Below are positions 9,801 through 17,800 of a stretch of DNA of 64,000 bases, piece by piece. Positions within the stretch are counted from its first letter, which is position 1; every line of letters begins with the position of its first letter. The translations under genes were made by a program, and so were the position numbers. The notes under the pieces are model-generated. The model had not been told where the DNA came from. It saw nothing but the letters and a program-made list of their open reading frames with translations, and made no database searches. The stretch spans positions 816,001-880,000 of the forward strand of contig NZ_AP018786.1 in assembly GCF_003609995.1 (NCBI RefSeq), in the 5' to 3' direction. The stretch is from Sutterella megalosphaeroides (GTDB taxonomy: Bacteria > Pseudomonadota > Gammaproteobacteria > Burkholderiales > Burkholderiaceae_F).

Positions 9801-9967
9801 TCGGTCTGCGGGGCTTGAGCGGCCGGTGCGGCTGCGACGCCCTGGAGAAGCGAAAGCGCGCCCGCGGATCCGAGCGCGAGGTAAAGAGCGGCATCAAGGG
9901 CCGTACGCAATGCGGACGGACGTCCTTCGACGGCGGGTCGGTGCGCAAAAGCGGAAAGTTTGGACAT
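3812..9967 (-). CDS. yfhM: Alpha-2-macroglobulin family protein (YfhM-like), thioester motif absent
   Basis: A 2051-residue periplasmic bacterial alpha-2-macroglobulin, thought to trap proteases in partnership with PbpC. A long N-terminal hydrophobic signal (about residues 25-50, LALGSAGALSLLQGVAAAPAAQA) lacks a lipobox cysteine, so it looks secreted or anchored rather than lipidated as in E. coli. Repeated macroglobulin-like domains follow, with RGLYRAGETVRF in the bait-flanking part and a complement-like alpha-alpha barrel near the C-terminus. Where E. coli has the thioester CLEQ, this protein has GCLSAS at about residue 1543, so the covalent trapping chemistry appears lost. The ATG at 9967 follows a good GGAGGA site. 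The end of the gene is partly duplicated downstream (3609-3648). It is transcribed towards aspA and pbpC. Confidence 0.92.
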   Translation of the reverse strand: MSKLSAFAHRPAVEGRPSALRTALDAALYLALGSAGALSLLQGVAAAPAAQAPQTDGNEPYPFERALGVTEAGTRAEAEATQSAQGAARTDAKTTAASAVLVPKAHASTGAFTPLTVTLLPDEKACRALWGDDWYAKCRRSIGRAGSRVEGIRMTPALPGVWRAQGSSLVFTPEKPWRPNETVRVDLSELVLPSGVRLTAREATATLPPLALVSDESALLIDPDPKGKRFATFEGTLTTAIDRADFERRFEVECVTGNPKAAKADLPELGRPLFIWEKDAPDAFYVRIPILKLGRDPAELRATIPGAAASVRADDSGGWLTTAGTDASGNAQLALGLPGESTLFQVTGVSISSARDENLNDLYEVLVTTSMNVTTEELVRALEVKLLPEKLNDDAASTTNWSAAPALDENVLKRSTPLKAVSADAADAPAVEHRIRFTAPAGRYAVLRLPEGFAAPGTAGLRTAWTAAVALPDPGSRLDFLQPGHVLALSGTKTLTFAASAVDEVDYRIVRVRDAFLASAADMPRALTNPATSDTAVDARTGTIALGAKGSADAARETRFGAIDFAPFLAEEGPGLYRVTLTGFVTDKDGKRRARTTTERSVLITNTGLVVKENADRSIDVFALELDTGAPASERTALLLAANGTVLQRSTTDATGRARFDSTAGLEREKRPSAILLKREADGKTTDLAWISLSDFENLSNLSRFDTAGRASSENLAALAFADRGLYRAGETVRFAAVVASTDGKALPEGLPLKLRVTDGRGRTLAERALRAGEEGLVNFDWTIPKDFVSGSVRCDVTVGDGRILSTARVAVEDFAPETLRLTVETGTLPAGWVPLENREALLTLLQRTGSAAEGRTVSGTLFATNAGVITFPGWEDFDFLDPLPAPVVAYREFPIAPVDTDRTGAARATLPLGELTPATYRANVHWEGFELEGGRAVTEESAFLVSPARLMAGWRLVETSRTTDWLAQNAPVAMEIALVDPNLKPAAGMTLAARFSKRRSVTELAEDASGRVTIRDAYATVPAGETQAVTGPDGRVVVKLPTAEAGDFLVELATADGTALGRIPFHVAADSLEAATEELQTAEVKAVLEKTSVRAGERVKLSVLSPYRGKALLTLEGARVEDALWADVEAGDNAIEWTVPEGVAPGRHYLHAAVMKTAANVSSKASPSDARLLKGYTETVLPVSIDRDLRTAKVTITTPERTDSPRSIPVTVASDRPAKVFLWAVDEGVLALTNYATPDPARAVLDDRALGVETRQLIEHLMPDAPALPSTLSAFGGDFEARSAMGAMTNPFRRTGVETAVWWGGLVETGPEGKTFEMTLPERFNGRVRVFAVGTAEPLEAKSDAKSEKASDDTGRALVAASAAATVAPPLALEPVLPAALSPGDTFRGAVLVTRNAQGEKKPTTEETVEASVTIDAPDFAPQPASGTVSLRTGATETFAGTFTAPSESGLFTLRANATAGDLKASADETISVRPATLFETTRSGGRLGGKNTDAKPSAPTDVASARLDAKGAEIAWPGALYPIEADTRLSVSRLPVPLLSGCLSASAPAYWGTLDERLAAAAPLLLLDETLWRAADGPATAGASEDDRPTPRPAANGDANTNDKLPTFAEERATRLAALRASIREHLGARGLSPYPGGEPDAATSAEALMTMLDARRVDPSVDEEIPALRRSLEASLNDLPETLEEARDRAYGLWVLTREGTLVADRLESLRRTVTERFEGAPGDALWVYLAGAADLMRMKDAARTLLPTRIDPNARTTDLARMTTVLAEAAARPDSALAGQANAAKLKTLSTRLTETALDALSRDDLRPLDAALTVRALMRSGTLGEANNARTNDPAPVCTKWAEGFEPRAETHRTPYGVTVTAPGCLNFRIDATEAGSLDGLYWSAIRSGFARDAAPGPVREGFEIERRYLNAAGVETNEFALGELVTVEVRLRGYGGARFDVRDALRQIAVTDLLPGGFTLADAPGTPVEVVTGEEAISTERAEDRIRFLLERVTSEESIYSYRVRATTPGTFRTAPPAAESLLSRAVRARGTSATVVVREDRSER
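3897..3936. repeat. 40-bp repeat, copy B (inside yfhM 3' end)
   Basis: The parental copy encodes VRATTPGTFRTAPPA near the YfhM C-terminus. Copy A lies about 290 bp further along the minus strand at 3609-3648. Confidence 0.85.
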
Positions 9968-10207
9968 GGTTCCTCCGTGGGTGCGGCCTCACGAGCATTC
10001 CCGATGCATGCGGATGTGCGGACGTGCGGTCCGTGCTAATGCACGAACGCACGAGCGCAAAAGCGCGAAAGATCAAAAAACGGTCGAATGACGGAGTGTC
10101 CGAGGGCCGCGGTTTCTTTGAGGATAGCCGTTCGAGCGAAGAGGCCGAAGAGCGAATTTGTATGCACTCGTACCCAGGTCTTCAGTTTTCCCCGTTTCCC
10201 TGCGGCC

Positions 10208-11170
10208 TTAGGCGAAGTTCGCGATCGCCCAGAGAAGCGGCAGCGCCGCGACGAGGCCGATCGTCGTGACGCCCACGGCTTCCGACACGAACGCGTCGTC
10301 CGCGCCTGCGCTTCGGCACAAGACCGCGATGACGGACGAAACGGGCATGGCGGAGGACGTGACGAAGACGCGCCGCATCATCTCGTCCATGTCGAGAGGC
10401 ATCGTGACGAGGTACATCACAAGCGGCCGAATGATGAAGCACGACGCGAGCACGAGCTTGAGTTCAAGCGGCAAATGTTTGAAGGGTTCGAGCCCCACGC
10501 GGTGGACGACTATCCCGATGAAAAGGAGCGCCAGAGGCGAGGTGATCGCTCCGATCGTGCGGGTCGTGCCCGCAACGACGTCGGGTACGGGAATCGGAAC
10601 CGCCACCGCGAAAAGCCCCGCGAGAAACGCGAGAAACGGAGGCGAAAGGAGCATCCGCAGGCTTTCGGGCGAAACGAGGGCGGGCTTCGGGCCACCGCGG
10701 GCCGCAACACCGTCAAGCTTCACCGCGTAGAGCCCCGCCGTCCAGATGAAGACGAGGTTCGCAAAGAAGTAGACGAGAAGGTACGGAATCCCTTCGGGTC
10801 CGTAGAGGGCGGTCGTGAGCGGCACGCCGACAAAGAGCACGGTCGACCCCGTAAAGGACGCGACGAAAGCTCCGCGCACCTCGCGCCGAACAAGCCCGAA
10901 GCGAATGAGAAGGAGCGAAATCGCCGTGTTGATCCCGACGGTCACAAAGGGAACGAACGCGGTTTGCAGAAGTTCGATCAGAGCCTCGTGCGAAAACTTC
11001 GAGACGACCGAATGGAAAAGAAAAAAGGGGAGCGTGAAGGTGACGATTTTCGCAGCCGCCGCGCGCTCCTTTTCCCCGAACGTTCCGCGTCGGGCGGCCC
11101 ACCAGCCGCAGGCCGACACCAGTAGGAGAATCAAGACGTTCGCAAGCGAACTTTGCAGAGCTTCGAGCAC
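10208..11170 (-). CDS. AEC-family transporter
   Basis: A 320-residue integral membrane permease of the auxin efflux carrier/bile-acid-sodium symporter superfamily, with about ten transmembrane segments. The N-terminus (ALQSSLANVLILLLVSACGWWAARRG) and the conserved later segments (FTLPFFLFHSVV, SSAMPVSSVIAVLCRSAGADD) are typical. I take the GTG at 11170 as start because GGGAGG lies six bases upstream. The ATG at 11281 would add 37 residues of non-hydrophobic, family-atypical sequence. Bacterial members export or import small organic acids such as malate or malonate; the substrate cannot be read from the sequence. The gene stands alone. The 240 bp between it and yfhM hold nothing I can name. 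Confidence 0.85.
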   Translation of the reverse strand: MLEALQSSLANVLILLLVSACGWWAARRGTFGEKERAAAAKIVTFTLPFFLFHSVVSKFSHEALIELLQTAFVPFVTVGINTAISLLLIRFGLVRREVRGAFVASFTGSTVLFVGVPLTTALYGPEGIPYLLVYFFANLVFIWTAGLYAVKLDGVAARGGPKPALVSPESLRMLLSPPFLAFLAGLFAVAVPIPVPDVVAGTTRTIGAITSPLALLFIGIVVHRVGLEPFKHLPLELKLVLASCFIIRPLVMYLVTMPLDMDEMMRRVFVTSSAMPVSSVIAVLCRSAGADDAFVSEAVGVTTIGLVAALPLLWAIANFA

Positions 11171-11347
11171 GGCGCCTCCCGACGGGCGCCGAGAACCGCA
11201 ACGTACTCCGAGAGGGGCGGCGCCGCCTGCTTTGCCTCGGGGAAGAAGGCGCCCTGCCGGAACTCGGAAGGCGCCTTTCAAAAGAGCGTAGCGCGTCCCT
11301 CTTTCCTTGGGAATTCGGGAAATCCGGGGAAATCGGTCCGGAGAAGC

Positions 11348-11385
11348 GCAAAGCCCGGGGCGCCCTTCGGCACCCCGGGCTTTGC
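11348..11385. terminator. Strong hairpin downstream of 11412-12509
   Basis: A perfect 13-bp stem (GCAAAGCCCGGGG) closes a 12-base loop. It lies just past the minus-strand stop at 11412. There is no T-run on the minus side and a short one on the plus side, so its efficiency as an intrinsic terminator is uncertain. Confidence 0.55.
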
Positions 11386-11411
11386 GGCGGTCTTCGTTTT
11401 TTCTGCGTCTC

Positions 11412-12509
11412 TCAAGTCTGACGGTCGAGCATCTCGCGGTGTGCGGCTTCGCCCGCCTCGTGCCCCGAATGGCGCGGCTTGGGCCAGCGGGTCGACACCG
11501 TGACGGCGAGCATCCCCGCGAGGTCCGCCGCGCCGATCCCGATGCGGGTGTTCCCCGCCGAGCGGAGCATCGTGCACGCGGGTTCGACCGAGCATTCGAC
11601 GATGCGCTTCAATTCCGCCGTGGGTCGGAGGAAGTAGGCGGCGTTGTGCGTACGCAGAATCGCCGCGACGGGTTCCTGCGTTTCGGCGGAGAGAACGAGC
11701 GCGTTCACGACGGCTTGGAGAAGATCCTTCTCGCGAATCTGTTCCGCCCACCGCTCGGGGTCGTCGTTGCGGCCCCCCTTCGATTTGTACTCGACGGAGA
11801 CGAGCCCGCCCGGAATCCGAATCACGGCGTCGGGTTGCGCGAAAAGGTCGCCCGCACGGAAGGTCGCGCGGTCCGACTCCTTGAATAGGAGCGTGCACGC
11901 TTCGGGCGGCAAAAAGGGCACGATCCGCTCGACGGGGTTGGCGAGCCCGTTCACGGCGCCGGGGAAAAAGACCGCTTCGATCGACATCCCGCAAAAGTTC
12001 GCGTGCCCGGTCGTGAGCCCTTCGATCGGACGGAAGGGAAGCGACAAGAGGAGGTCCCCCAGGCGAACGGCGGGGAGCGCTTCGGGGGCGACCGATGCGA
12101 CCGGTACGGCAGGCGCCGATCCAACCGATGCGGCCGGCGCACTCGAAGCAGCGGAAACGGCAACGCCGCCCCGAACGGCCTCGGCCGCCGTCGGATCGTT
12201 GCTCTCGTCCCCTTCGCGCTCGTCGCGGCGCTTCCCCAAGCGGGGTTCTGCGGTTCCCGAAAAGCGGGCGGTCGTCGCTTCGCGCAGACGCGCAAGGCCG
12301 ATCGCGCCGCGCGACTTCGCGGGCTTCGCGGCGCGCTCCAACGGATCGTTTGAGGGCGCGCGGGCTTTGCCGCTCCCGCGAACGGCGCGCACGATCTTGA
12401 GTACGACCGAGGCGAGCGCGATCGTAATGAGGATGAAAAGAAGGACGCCCAACGCCGCGAGGCCCGCGGGCGAGAGGAGCCAGTCGCGCAGTGCGGAGAG
12501 CGCCGTCAT
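11412..12509 (-). CDS. Membrane-anchored protein with PD-(D/E)XK nuclease signature
   Basis: I do not recognise this 365-residue protein as a named family. It has one transmembrane segment (about residues 18-38), then a charged and Ala/Pro-rich linker (about 45-145), then a compact C-terminal domain. That domain carries QPDAVIRIPGGLVSVEYKSKG, so D227, E240 and K242 fit the PD-(D/E)XK pattern, and a downstream Q265 (LLQAVVNALV) fits the RecB/Cas4-like helix. The expected topology places the domain in the cytoplasm on the inner membrane. The start overlaps the stop of the upstream methylase gene by ATGA, which implies translational coupling. RmuC, the usual membrane-anchored PD-(D/E)XK protein, was considered but its coiled coil is absent. 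Nuclease activity is inference. Confidence 0.6.
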   Translation of the reverse strand: MTALSALRDWLLSPAGLAALGVLLFILITIALASVVLKIVRAVRGSGKARAPSNDPLERAAKPAKSRGAIGLARLREATTARFSGTAEPRLGKRRDEREGDESNDPTAAEAVRGGVAVSAASSAPAASVGSAPAVPVASVAPEALPAVRLGDLLLSLPFRPIEGLTTGHANFCGMSIEAVFFPGAVNGLANPVERIVPFLPPEACTLLFKESDRATFRAGDLFAQPDAVIRIPGGLVSVEYKSKGGRNDDPERWAEQIREKDLLQAVVNALVLSAETQEPVAAILRTHNAAYFLRPTAELKRIVECSVEPACTMLRSAGNTRIGIGAADLAGMLAVTVSTRWPKPRHSGHEAGEAAHREMLDRQT

Positions 12510-13438
12510 CGACGACCTCCCTTGGGCGCACGGTCCGTGCCCGTGCGTCGCGAGGCGTCACCGTGCGAGGACTTCGACGACTTCGCCCCGTGCGCGCGGT
12601 GTCCCGAGAGCTTGCCGTGCTTTTCCGTTTTCTTTTCGCCTTTCCTTTCCACGTTCTTTTCCCCCTTGCGCGCGGCGCCCACGGGCGCATAACGCGGTGC
12701 CGCGGCACCCGACGGGGCCGCCAGAAGCGCAAAGACCGTGGGGAGTTTCGGAAGCGTCCGCTCTTCTTCGGGCTTTTCGAGCCAGAGGCGCTTCCACGCG
12801 TCGACGCGCATCGTGCGAATCGATTCGGTCGCGCCCGTGATGTCGGTTGCGACCGTCAGGCGCGTGTCGGCGCTGAGCGTCTCCACGAGGCTCGTCATCA
12901 TCGAGCTGTTGCGGTAGGGCGTTTCGATGAAAAGCTGAGTTTCGGACGCACGGCTTTCGCTTTCCGCGTGCTTCAAGGCCGCACGGCGTTCGTCTTCGCG
13001 AATCGGGAGGTAGCCGAGAAAGCGGAAGCGCTGCCCGTCAAGGCCCGAGGCCATGAGCGTAAGGAGAATGGACGAAGGCCCCACGAGCGGCACGACGCGG
13101 CCGCCCGCCGCCTGCACGCGCGCCGCGATCTGAGCGCCCGGATCCGCAACGCCCGGGCACCCCGACTCGGAGAGCACCGCCATGTCAAAGCCCGAGCGCA
13201 GGGGTTCGAGCCACGCATCGATTTGCGCGGGATCGGGGTCGTGCCCGATTTCGACGATGGAGAGTTCGGCAACGGGCTTCGGGTGCCCGAAGGTGCGAAT
13301 CGCACTGCGGGCGGTTTTGGCGGCCTCGACGAGCCAGTGGTCGATCCGGCCCGCAAGCGAACGGACGTCGGGAGGAAGCGCGGCCGTGACCGTACCGTCG
13401 CTGATCAGATTCGGAAAGAGGTAGAGGGTGCCCGGCAT
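12506..13438 (-). CDS. SAM-dependent methyltransferase, tetrapyrrole methylase fold (RsmI-related)
   Basis: A 310-residue protein with the tetrapyrrole methylase fold used by RsmI and related 16S rRNA methyltransferases. MPGTLYLFPNLISDG opens the domain, SESGCPGVADPGAQIAA is the cofactor-loop motif, and VVPLVGPSSILLTLMASGLDGQRFRFLGYLP is the RsmI-like core. About 70 residues at the C-terminus are Lys/Arg/His-rich and low in complexity, which could bind RNA. The chosen ATG at 13438 follows GAGG; the longer frame from 13465 adds nine residues without support. It lies beside the Maf gene, as related short RsmI-like genes often do in betaproteobacteria, but a terminator-like hairpin separates the two. 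The substrate is not established for this subgroup. Confidence 0.8.
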   Translation of the reverse strand: MPGTLYLFPNLISDGTVTAALPPDVRSLAGRIDHWLVEAAKTARSAIRTFGHPKPVAELSIVEIGHDPDPAQIDAWLEPLRSGFDMAVLSESGCPGVADPGAQIAARVQAAGGRVVPLVGPSSILLTLMASGLDGQRFRFLGYLPIREDERRAALKHAESESRASETQLFIETPYRNSSMMTSLVETLSADTRLTVATDITGATESIRTMRVDAWKRLWLEKPEEERTLPKLPTVFALLAAPSGAAAPRYAPVGAARKGEKNVERKGEKKTEKHGKLSGHRAHGAKSSKSSHGDASRRTGTDRAPKGGRR

Positions 13439-13486
13439 GGGTGGAGCCTCGCGGTGGAAACGCACGGCGGAAACGGTGCGGTAACG

Positions 13487-13517
13487 AAAAAGACCTCCGA
13501 AACGGCGCTCGGAGGTC
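13487..13517 (-). terminator. Intrinsic terminator after yceF
   Basis: A perfect 9-bp stem (GACCTCCGA/TCGGAGGTC, 13492-13500 and 13509-13517) is followed on the minus strand by TTTTTC. It separates yceF from the methyltransferase gene. Confidence 0.8.
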
Positions 13518-13550
13518 CTTCGAAGAAGAAAAAAGAGAGCGCGGAAATGC

Positions 13551-14153
13551 TCAGCAGGTTTCGCCGAGCCCGTCGACCGCTTCGATGCCCGCGTGCGCGA
13601 GAAGCGTCGTGAGCTTCATGAGCGGCAGACCGATCAGCGAGGTCGGATCGTCCGAGGAAACGCTTTCCATGAGGGCGATGCCGAGCTTTTCGATTTTCGC
13701 TGCGCCTGCGCAGTCGAAGGGCTTTTCACGTTCGACGTAGGCTTCGATCGTGCGGCGCGTGAGCGGACGCAGCTTCACGGTCGTCGCCGACACGAGCTTT
13801 TCGGCCTTCCCTTGGGCGTCAAGGACGCAGAGCGCCGTGTAGAAGACGACGGTATTCCCCTGCATCGCTTCGAGCTGCTCGACGGCCCGCTCGAAGGTGT
13901 GGGGCTTCCCGAGCTTCACGCCGTTCAAGTCCGCCACCTGGTCGGAGCCGATCACGACCGCTCCGGGGTGGTTCGCCTGCACGGCGCGCGCTTTCATTTC
14001 CGAAAGGCGCAGCGCGGTGTCCTTCGGGGTCTCCCCGGGAAGGCTCGATTCGTCGATGTCGGGGCTCTCCGTGGTGTAGTCGAGGCCGAGACGGTTGAGG
14101 AGCTCGCGGCGGTAGCGGGAGCTCGAAGCAAGGATAAGAGTGGGCTGAGTCAT
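13551..14153 (-). CDS. yceF: Maf/YceF-type nucleotide pyrophosphatase
   Basis: A 200-residue Maf-family house-cleaning pyrophosphatase that hydrolyses modified nucleoside triphosphates; the YceF subgroup prefers 7-methyl-GTP. The N-terminal LASSSRYRRELL loop binds phosphate. GSDQVADLNG, FYTALCVLDAQG and the late DDPTSLIGLPLMKL segment match YceF better than the dTTP/UTP-specific YhdE. The ATG at 14153 gives the standard family length; the longer frame to 14309 has an implausible leader. It is divergent from yceD across about 140 bp, an arrangement common in proteobacteria. Confidence 0.92.
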   Translation of the reverse strand: MTQPTLILASSSRYRRELLNRLGLDYTTESPDIDESSLPGETPKDTALRLSEMKARAVQANHPGAVVIGSDQVADLNGVKLGKPHTFERAVEQLEAMQGNTVVFYTALCVLDAQGKAEKLVSATTVKLRPLTRRTIEAYVEREKPFDCAGAAKIEKLGIALMESVSSDDPTSLIGLPLMKLTTLLAHAGIEAVDGLGETC

Positions 14154-14292
14154 GATCCCGTCATTGTAGCGGGTCCCCGAAGCGGGCGGATTTCCGCGAA
14201 AACCGCGGAGGGCCTCCTTCGGCCTTCGTCCTTTCTTTCCTCTCGGTACAATTCGTGCACACCTTCTCACTTCAAGGACTCGAGGACGTCCC

Positions 14293-14823
14293 ATGCAGAC
14301 GATCGACATTTTTGAATTCGCCCGCCGTCGTCAGACCCTGTCGGGCACGATTTCCGTGGCGGACATGCCGCAGCTTTCGGCCTTTCTCGCCGACACGACG
14401 GGTGAAATCCGCTGGTTCGCCGAAGGGCTCGGCGAGCGCCGCGGGCGCCCGGCGGCGCGCCTTGAAATCGAAGGCGAAGTGGCGATGCCCTGCGCCTTTT
14501 GCAACGGTCCCGTCCCGACCGAGGTGTACTCGGACGCGGTCTTTCTCGTTGTGAAAACCGAAGCGGAAGCCGACGCGATTCCGGTCGACGAAGACGAAGA
14601 GGACGAAGAAGTGACCGTGGGCTCGAACCGCTTCTCGATTGCGGCCTGGGTCGAAGAAGAGGCGATTCTGTCGCTTCCCGCCACGACCTCGCACGACGAA
14701 GGGTGCGAAGGCACCGAAGTCTTCGAAGAAAAGCGCGCCGAGGAAGAAGCGGCCGAAGAACGCGCCCGCGAAGAGCGCCCGAATCCCTTCGCGGCGCTCG
14801 CGGGTTTGAAAACCGGCCGCTAA
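14293..14823 (+). CDS. yceD: YceD/DUF177 family protein
   Basis: A 176-residue DUF177 protein linked to 23S rRNA accumulation. It has the family's N-terminal MQTIDIFEFARRRQTLSGTI, a central MPCAFCNGPVP carrying two of the usual metal-site cysteines, and an acidic middle (DEDEEDEEV). The C-terminus is unusually long and Glu-rich (EEKRAEEEAAEERAREE). In nearly all betaproteobacteria the next gene is rpmF, for ribosomal protein L32, followed by plsX and fab genes. Here only 49 bp remain before the convergent mfd stop, so that cluster has been broken. Confidence 0.88.
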   Translation: MQTIDIFEFARRRQTLSGTISVADMPQLSAFLADTTGEIRWFAEGLGERRGRPAARLEIEGEVAMPCAFCNGPVPTEVYSDAVFLVVKTEAEADAIPVDEDEEDEEVTVGSNRFSIAAWVEEEAILSLPATTSHDEGCEGTEVFEEKRAEEEAAEERAREERPNPFAALAGLKTGR

Positions 14824-14872
14824 GCCGGTCGCCGAGACCGCTCTTCCTTTCCGTTCCGCGCTCTTTTTTCCC

Positions 14873-17800
14873 TCAGGCGCGTCCCTCGAGTTCGTCGAGG
14901 AACGTCGCCACGAGCGCCGCGCGCTTTTCGGGGTCGGCCCCTCCCACCTCGACGCGCAACCGATCGGGGCCCGCCATGCGGGCCTCTTTTCGTCTCTGGA
15001 GGAATTTCACGACCGCCATTGGTTCGACCGTCGTCTTCGGTTCGAACGTGATCACGGTCGCGGCGGGCGCGGCGTCGATTTTGCGAATGCCGAGCTTTTC
15101 GCACCGCAGGCGCAGACGGTGTACGAGGATGAGCCGCTTGGCGGCGTCGGGCAGTTTCCCGTACCGGTCGACAATCGCTTCGTGCGTGCGCTCGAGACCG
15201 AGCCGGTCTTCGGCGCTCGCAAGCTCCTTGTAGTAGGCGAGGCGCTGCGAGACGTCCGACACGTAGTCGGAGGGAAGAAGCGCGGGCGCGTGCAGATTGA
15301 TTTCGGTCGTGGTGCGTAAGGGCGCGTCAAGGTCCAAGGCTTCGCCGCGCTTCAGCGCCTTGACGGCCGACATCAGCATGCGGTTGTAGAGTTCGTACCC
15401 CACTTCGGCGATTTCCCCCGACTGGTGTTCGCCGAGCACCTCGCCCGCACCGCGGATTTCCAAGTCGTGCATGGCGAGGTAAAAGCCCGAACCGAGCTCT
15501 TCCAAGGACTGAATCGCTTCGAGGCGCTTTTTCGCGTCCTTCGTGTAGGCGCCGTCGGGAGGCGTCAGAAGGTAGGCGTAGGCCTGGTGGTGGGAGCGCC
15601 CGACGCGGCCGCGCAACTGGTGAAGCTGCGCGAGCCCGAGCTTGTCCGCACGCTCGATGATGATCGTGTTGGCGGTCGGGACGTCGATCCCCGTTTCGAT
15701 GATGGTCGTGCAAAGAAGCACGTTGTAGCGCTGCTGGTAAAACTCGCGCATCACCCGCTCGAGTTCGCGCTCCGACATCTGCCCGTGTGCGACCACGATG
15801 CGCGCCTCGGGCACGAGCCGCTCCAAGCGCTCGCGCCGGTTTTCGATCGTCTCGACTTCGTTGTGAAGGAAATAAACCTGACCGCCGCGCTTCAGTTCTC
15901 GGAGAATCGCTTCGCGAATGAGCCCTTCCTGCTCGCCCTGCACGAAGGTCTTCACCGAAAGGCGTCGTTCGGGCGCGGTGGCGATCACGGAAAAGTCGCG
16001 GATGCCCTCAAGACTCATCGAGAGCGTGCGCGGAATCGGCGTGGCGGTGAGCGTCAAAACGTCCACCTCGGCACGGATCTTGCGAAGCGCCTCTTTTTGA
16101 CGAACGCCGAAGCGGTGCTCCTCGTCGATGATGACGAGGCCCAGTTTGTTGAAGGCGACCTTTTCGGAAAGAAGCTTGTGCGTCCCGATCACGATGTCGA
16201 CCGTCCCCGCGGCAATCCCTTCGATCGTCTTCGCGGTTTCTTTCCCGGTACGAAAGCGCGAAAGTTCCGCCACCGTCACGGGCCAATTCGCAAAGCGGTC
16301 GCGGAAGGTCGCGGCGTGCTGTTCGGCCAAAAGCGTCGTCGGGCAGAGGACGGCGACTTGCTTTCCGCTCATCACGGCTACGAACGCCGCGCGCAGCGCG
16401 ACTTCGGTCTTCCCGAAGCCCACGTCCCCGCAGACGAGCCGGTCCATGGCCTTCCCCGACGTCATGTCTCCGATCACGGCCTCGATCGCGGCCGCCTGGT
16501 CGGGCGTTTCGTCAAAGGCAAAGCCTTCGCGGAAGACTTCGTACTCAACGGGATCGACCCGGAAGACTTCGCCCGCACGACTCTTGCGAAGCGCGTAGAG
16601 ATGCAAGAGTTCCGCCGCGGTGTCGCGCACTTCTTCGGCGGCTTTGCGTTTCGCCTTTTCCCAGTCGCCGCGCCCGAGCGCGTGCAGCGGAGCGTTCGCG
16701 GGATCGTTCCCGGAGTAGCGTGAAATGAGATGCAGATTCGTGATCGGCACGTAAAGTCGCGCTTCCTTTTTGTATTCGATTTCGAGGAATTCACTCTCGC
16801 CTTCGCCCGTTTCCATGTGCACGAGTCCGCGGTAGCGCCCGATCCCGTGGTCGACGTGCACGACCGCGTCGCCCACTTTGAGTTCGGCCACGTCGCGCAC
16901 CATCATTTCGATGGAATTCGCCGTGCGGGTGCGGCGCGAACGACTGCGCCGGGGGCTCGCGGCGTAGAGTTCCGTTTCGGTGAGGAGCGTGATGCTTTCA
17001 AAGAGCGCCCCCGCATAAAGCGGTGCGATCGTCAGGCCGAGCGGGGCCTCGCCCGCCCGGGCGCTTTCCCAGTCGGCGTATTCCTCGACCTTGAGACCGC
17101 CCGCGCGCAGGAGCTCTCCGATCGTTTCGAACCGTCCCGCCGAGGGCGCGGCAATGAGAACGCGCCGACCGCGGGCTTTTTCCGCAGCCGCGAAGTTTTC
17201 GAGGTTCGCCAAGGGCTTCGGGTTCTTTCGGTCGACCGTCGCGCCCGCGAGGCGCCCTTCGGCATTCGGGTCCGCGGGCCGTTCGACGGGAAAGCGCGCG
17301 AAGCGCCCGAGACTCACGAAAAATTCTTCGTCCGAAAGCCACAGTGCCTCGGGCGGCAGGGACGGGCGTGCGGTGTCCGCGGCGAAAATCTTCGCGCGAC
17401 TCGTCATGTCGGCGCGAAAGTCGCGAAGCGCCTTCGCGACGTCGCCGAGAAGCAGCACGCGGGTCGACTCGGGAAGGTAGTCGGCGAGCGTGGCCGTCTC
17501 GTCGAAAAAGAGCGGCAGGTAGTATTCGATCCCCGGGCTCAGCACTCCTTTTTCGGCGTCCGTATAGACGATGCTCTTTTTGGGGTCGCCCGCAAAGACC
17601 GTGCGCCAGCGCTGCCGGAAAAGGGCGAGCGCTTCGGCCGTTACGGGGAATTCGTGCCCGGGGAGAAGCCGGATTTCCTCAACGACTTCCATCGAGCGCT
17701 GCGTGTCGACGTCGAACCACCGGATCGAGTCGATTTCGTCGTCGAAAAGATCGAGTCGGAAGGGGTTGTCGGACCCCATCGGGTAGACGTCGACGATACT

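Noticed and set aside
11412-12509. RmuC recombination-limiting protein
   Set aside because: RmuC also has an N-terminal anchor and PD-(D/E)XK core, but its long coiled coil and conserved core motifs are absent here.
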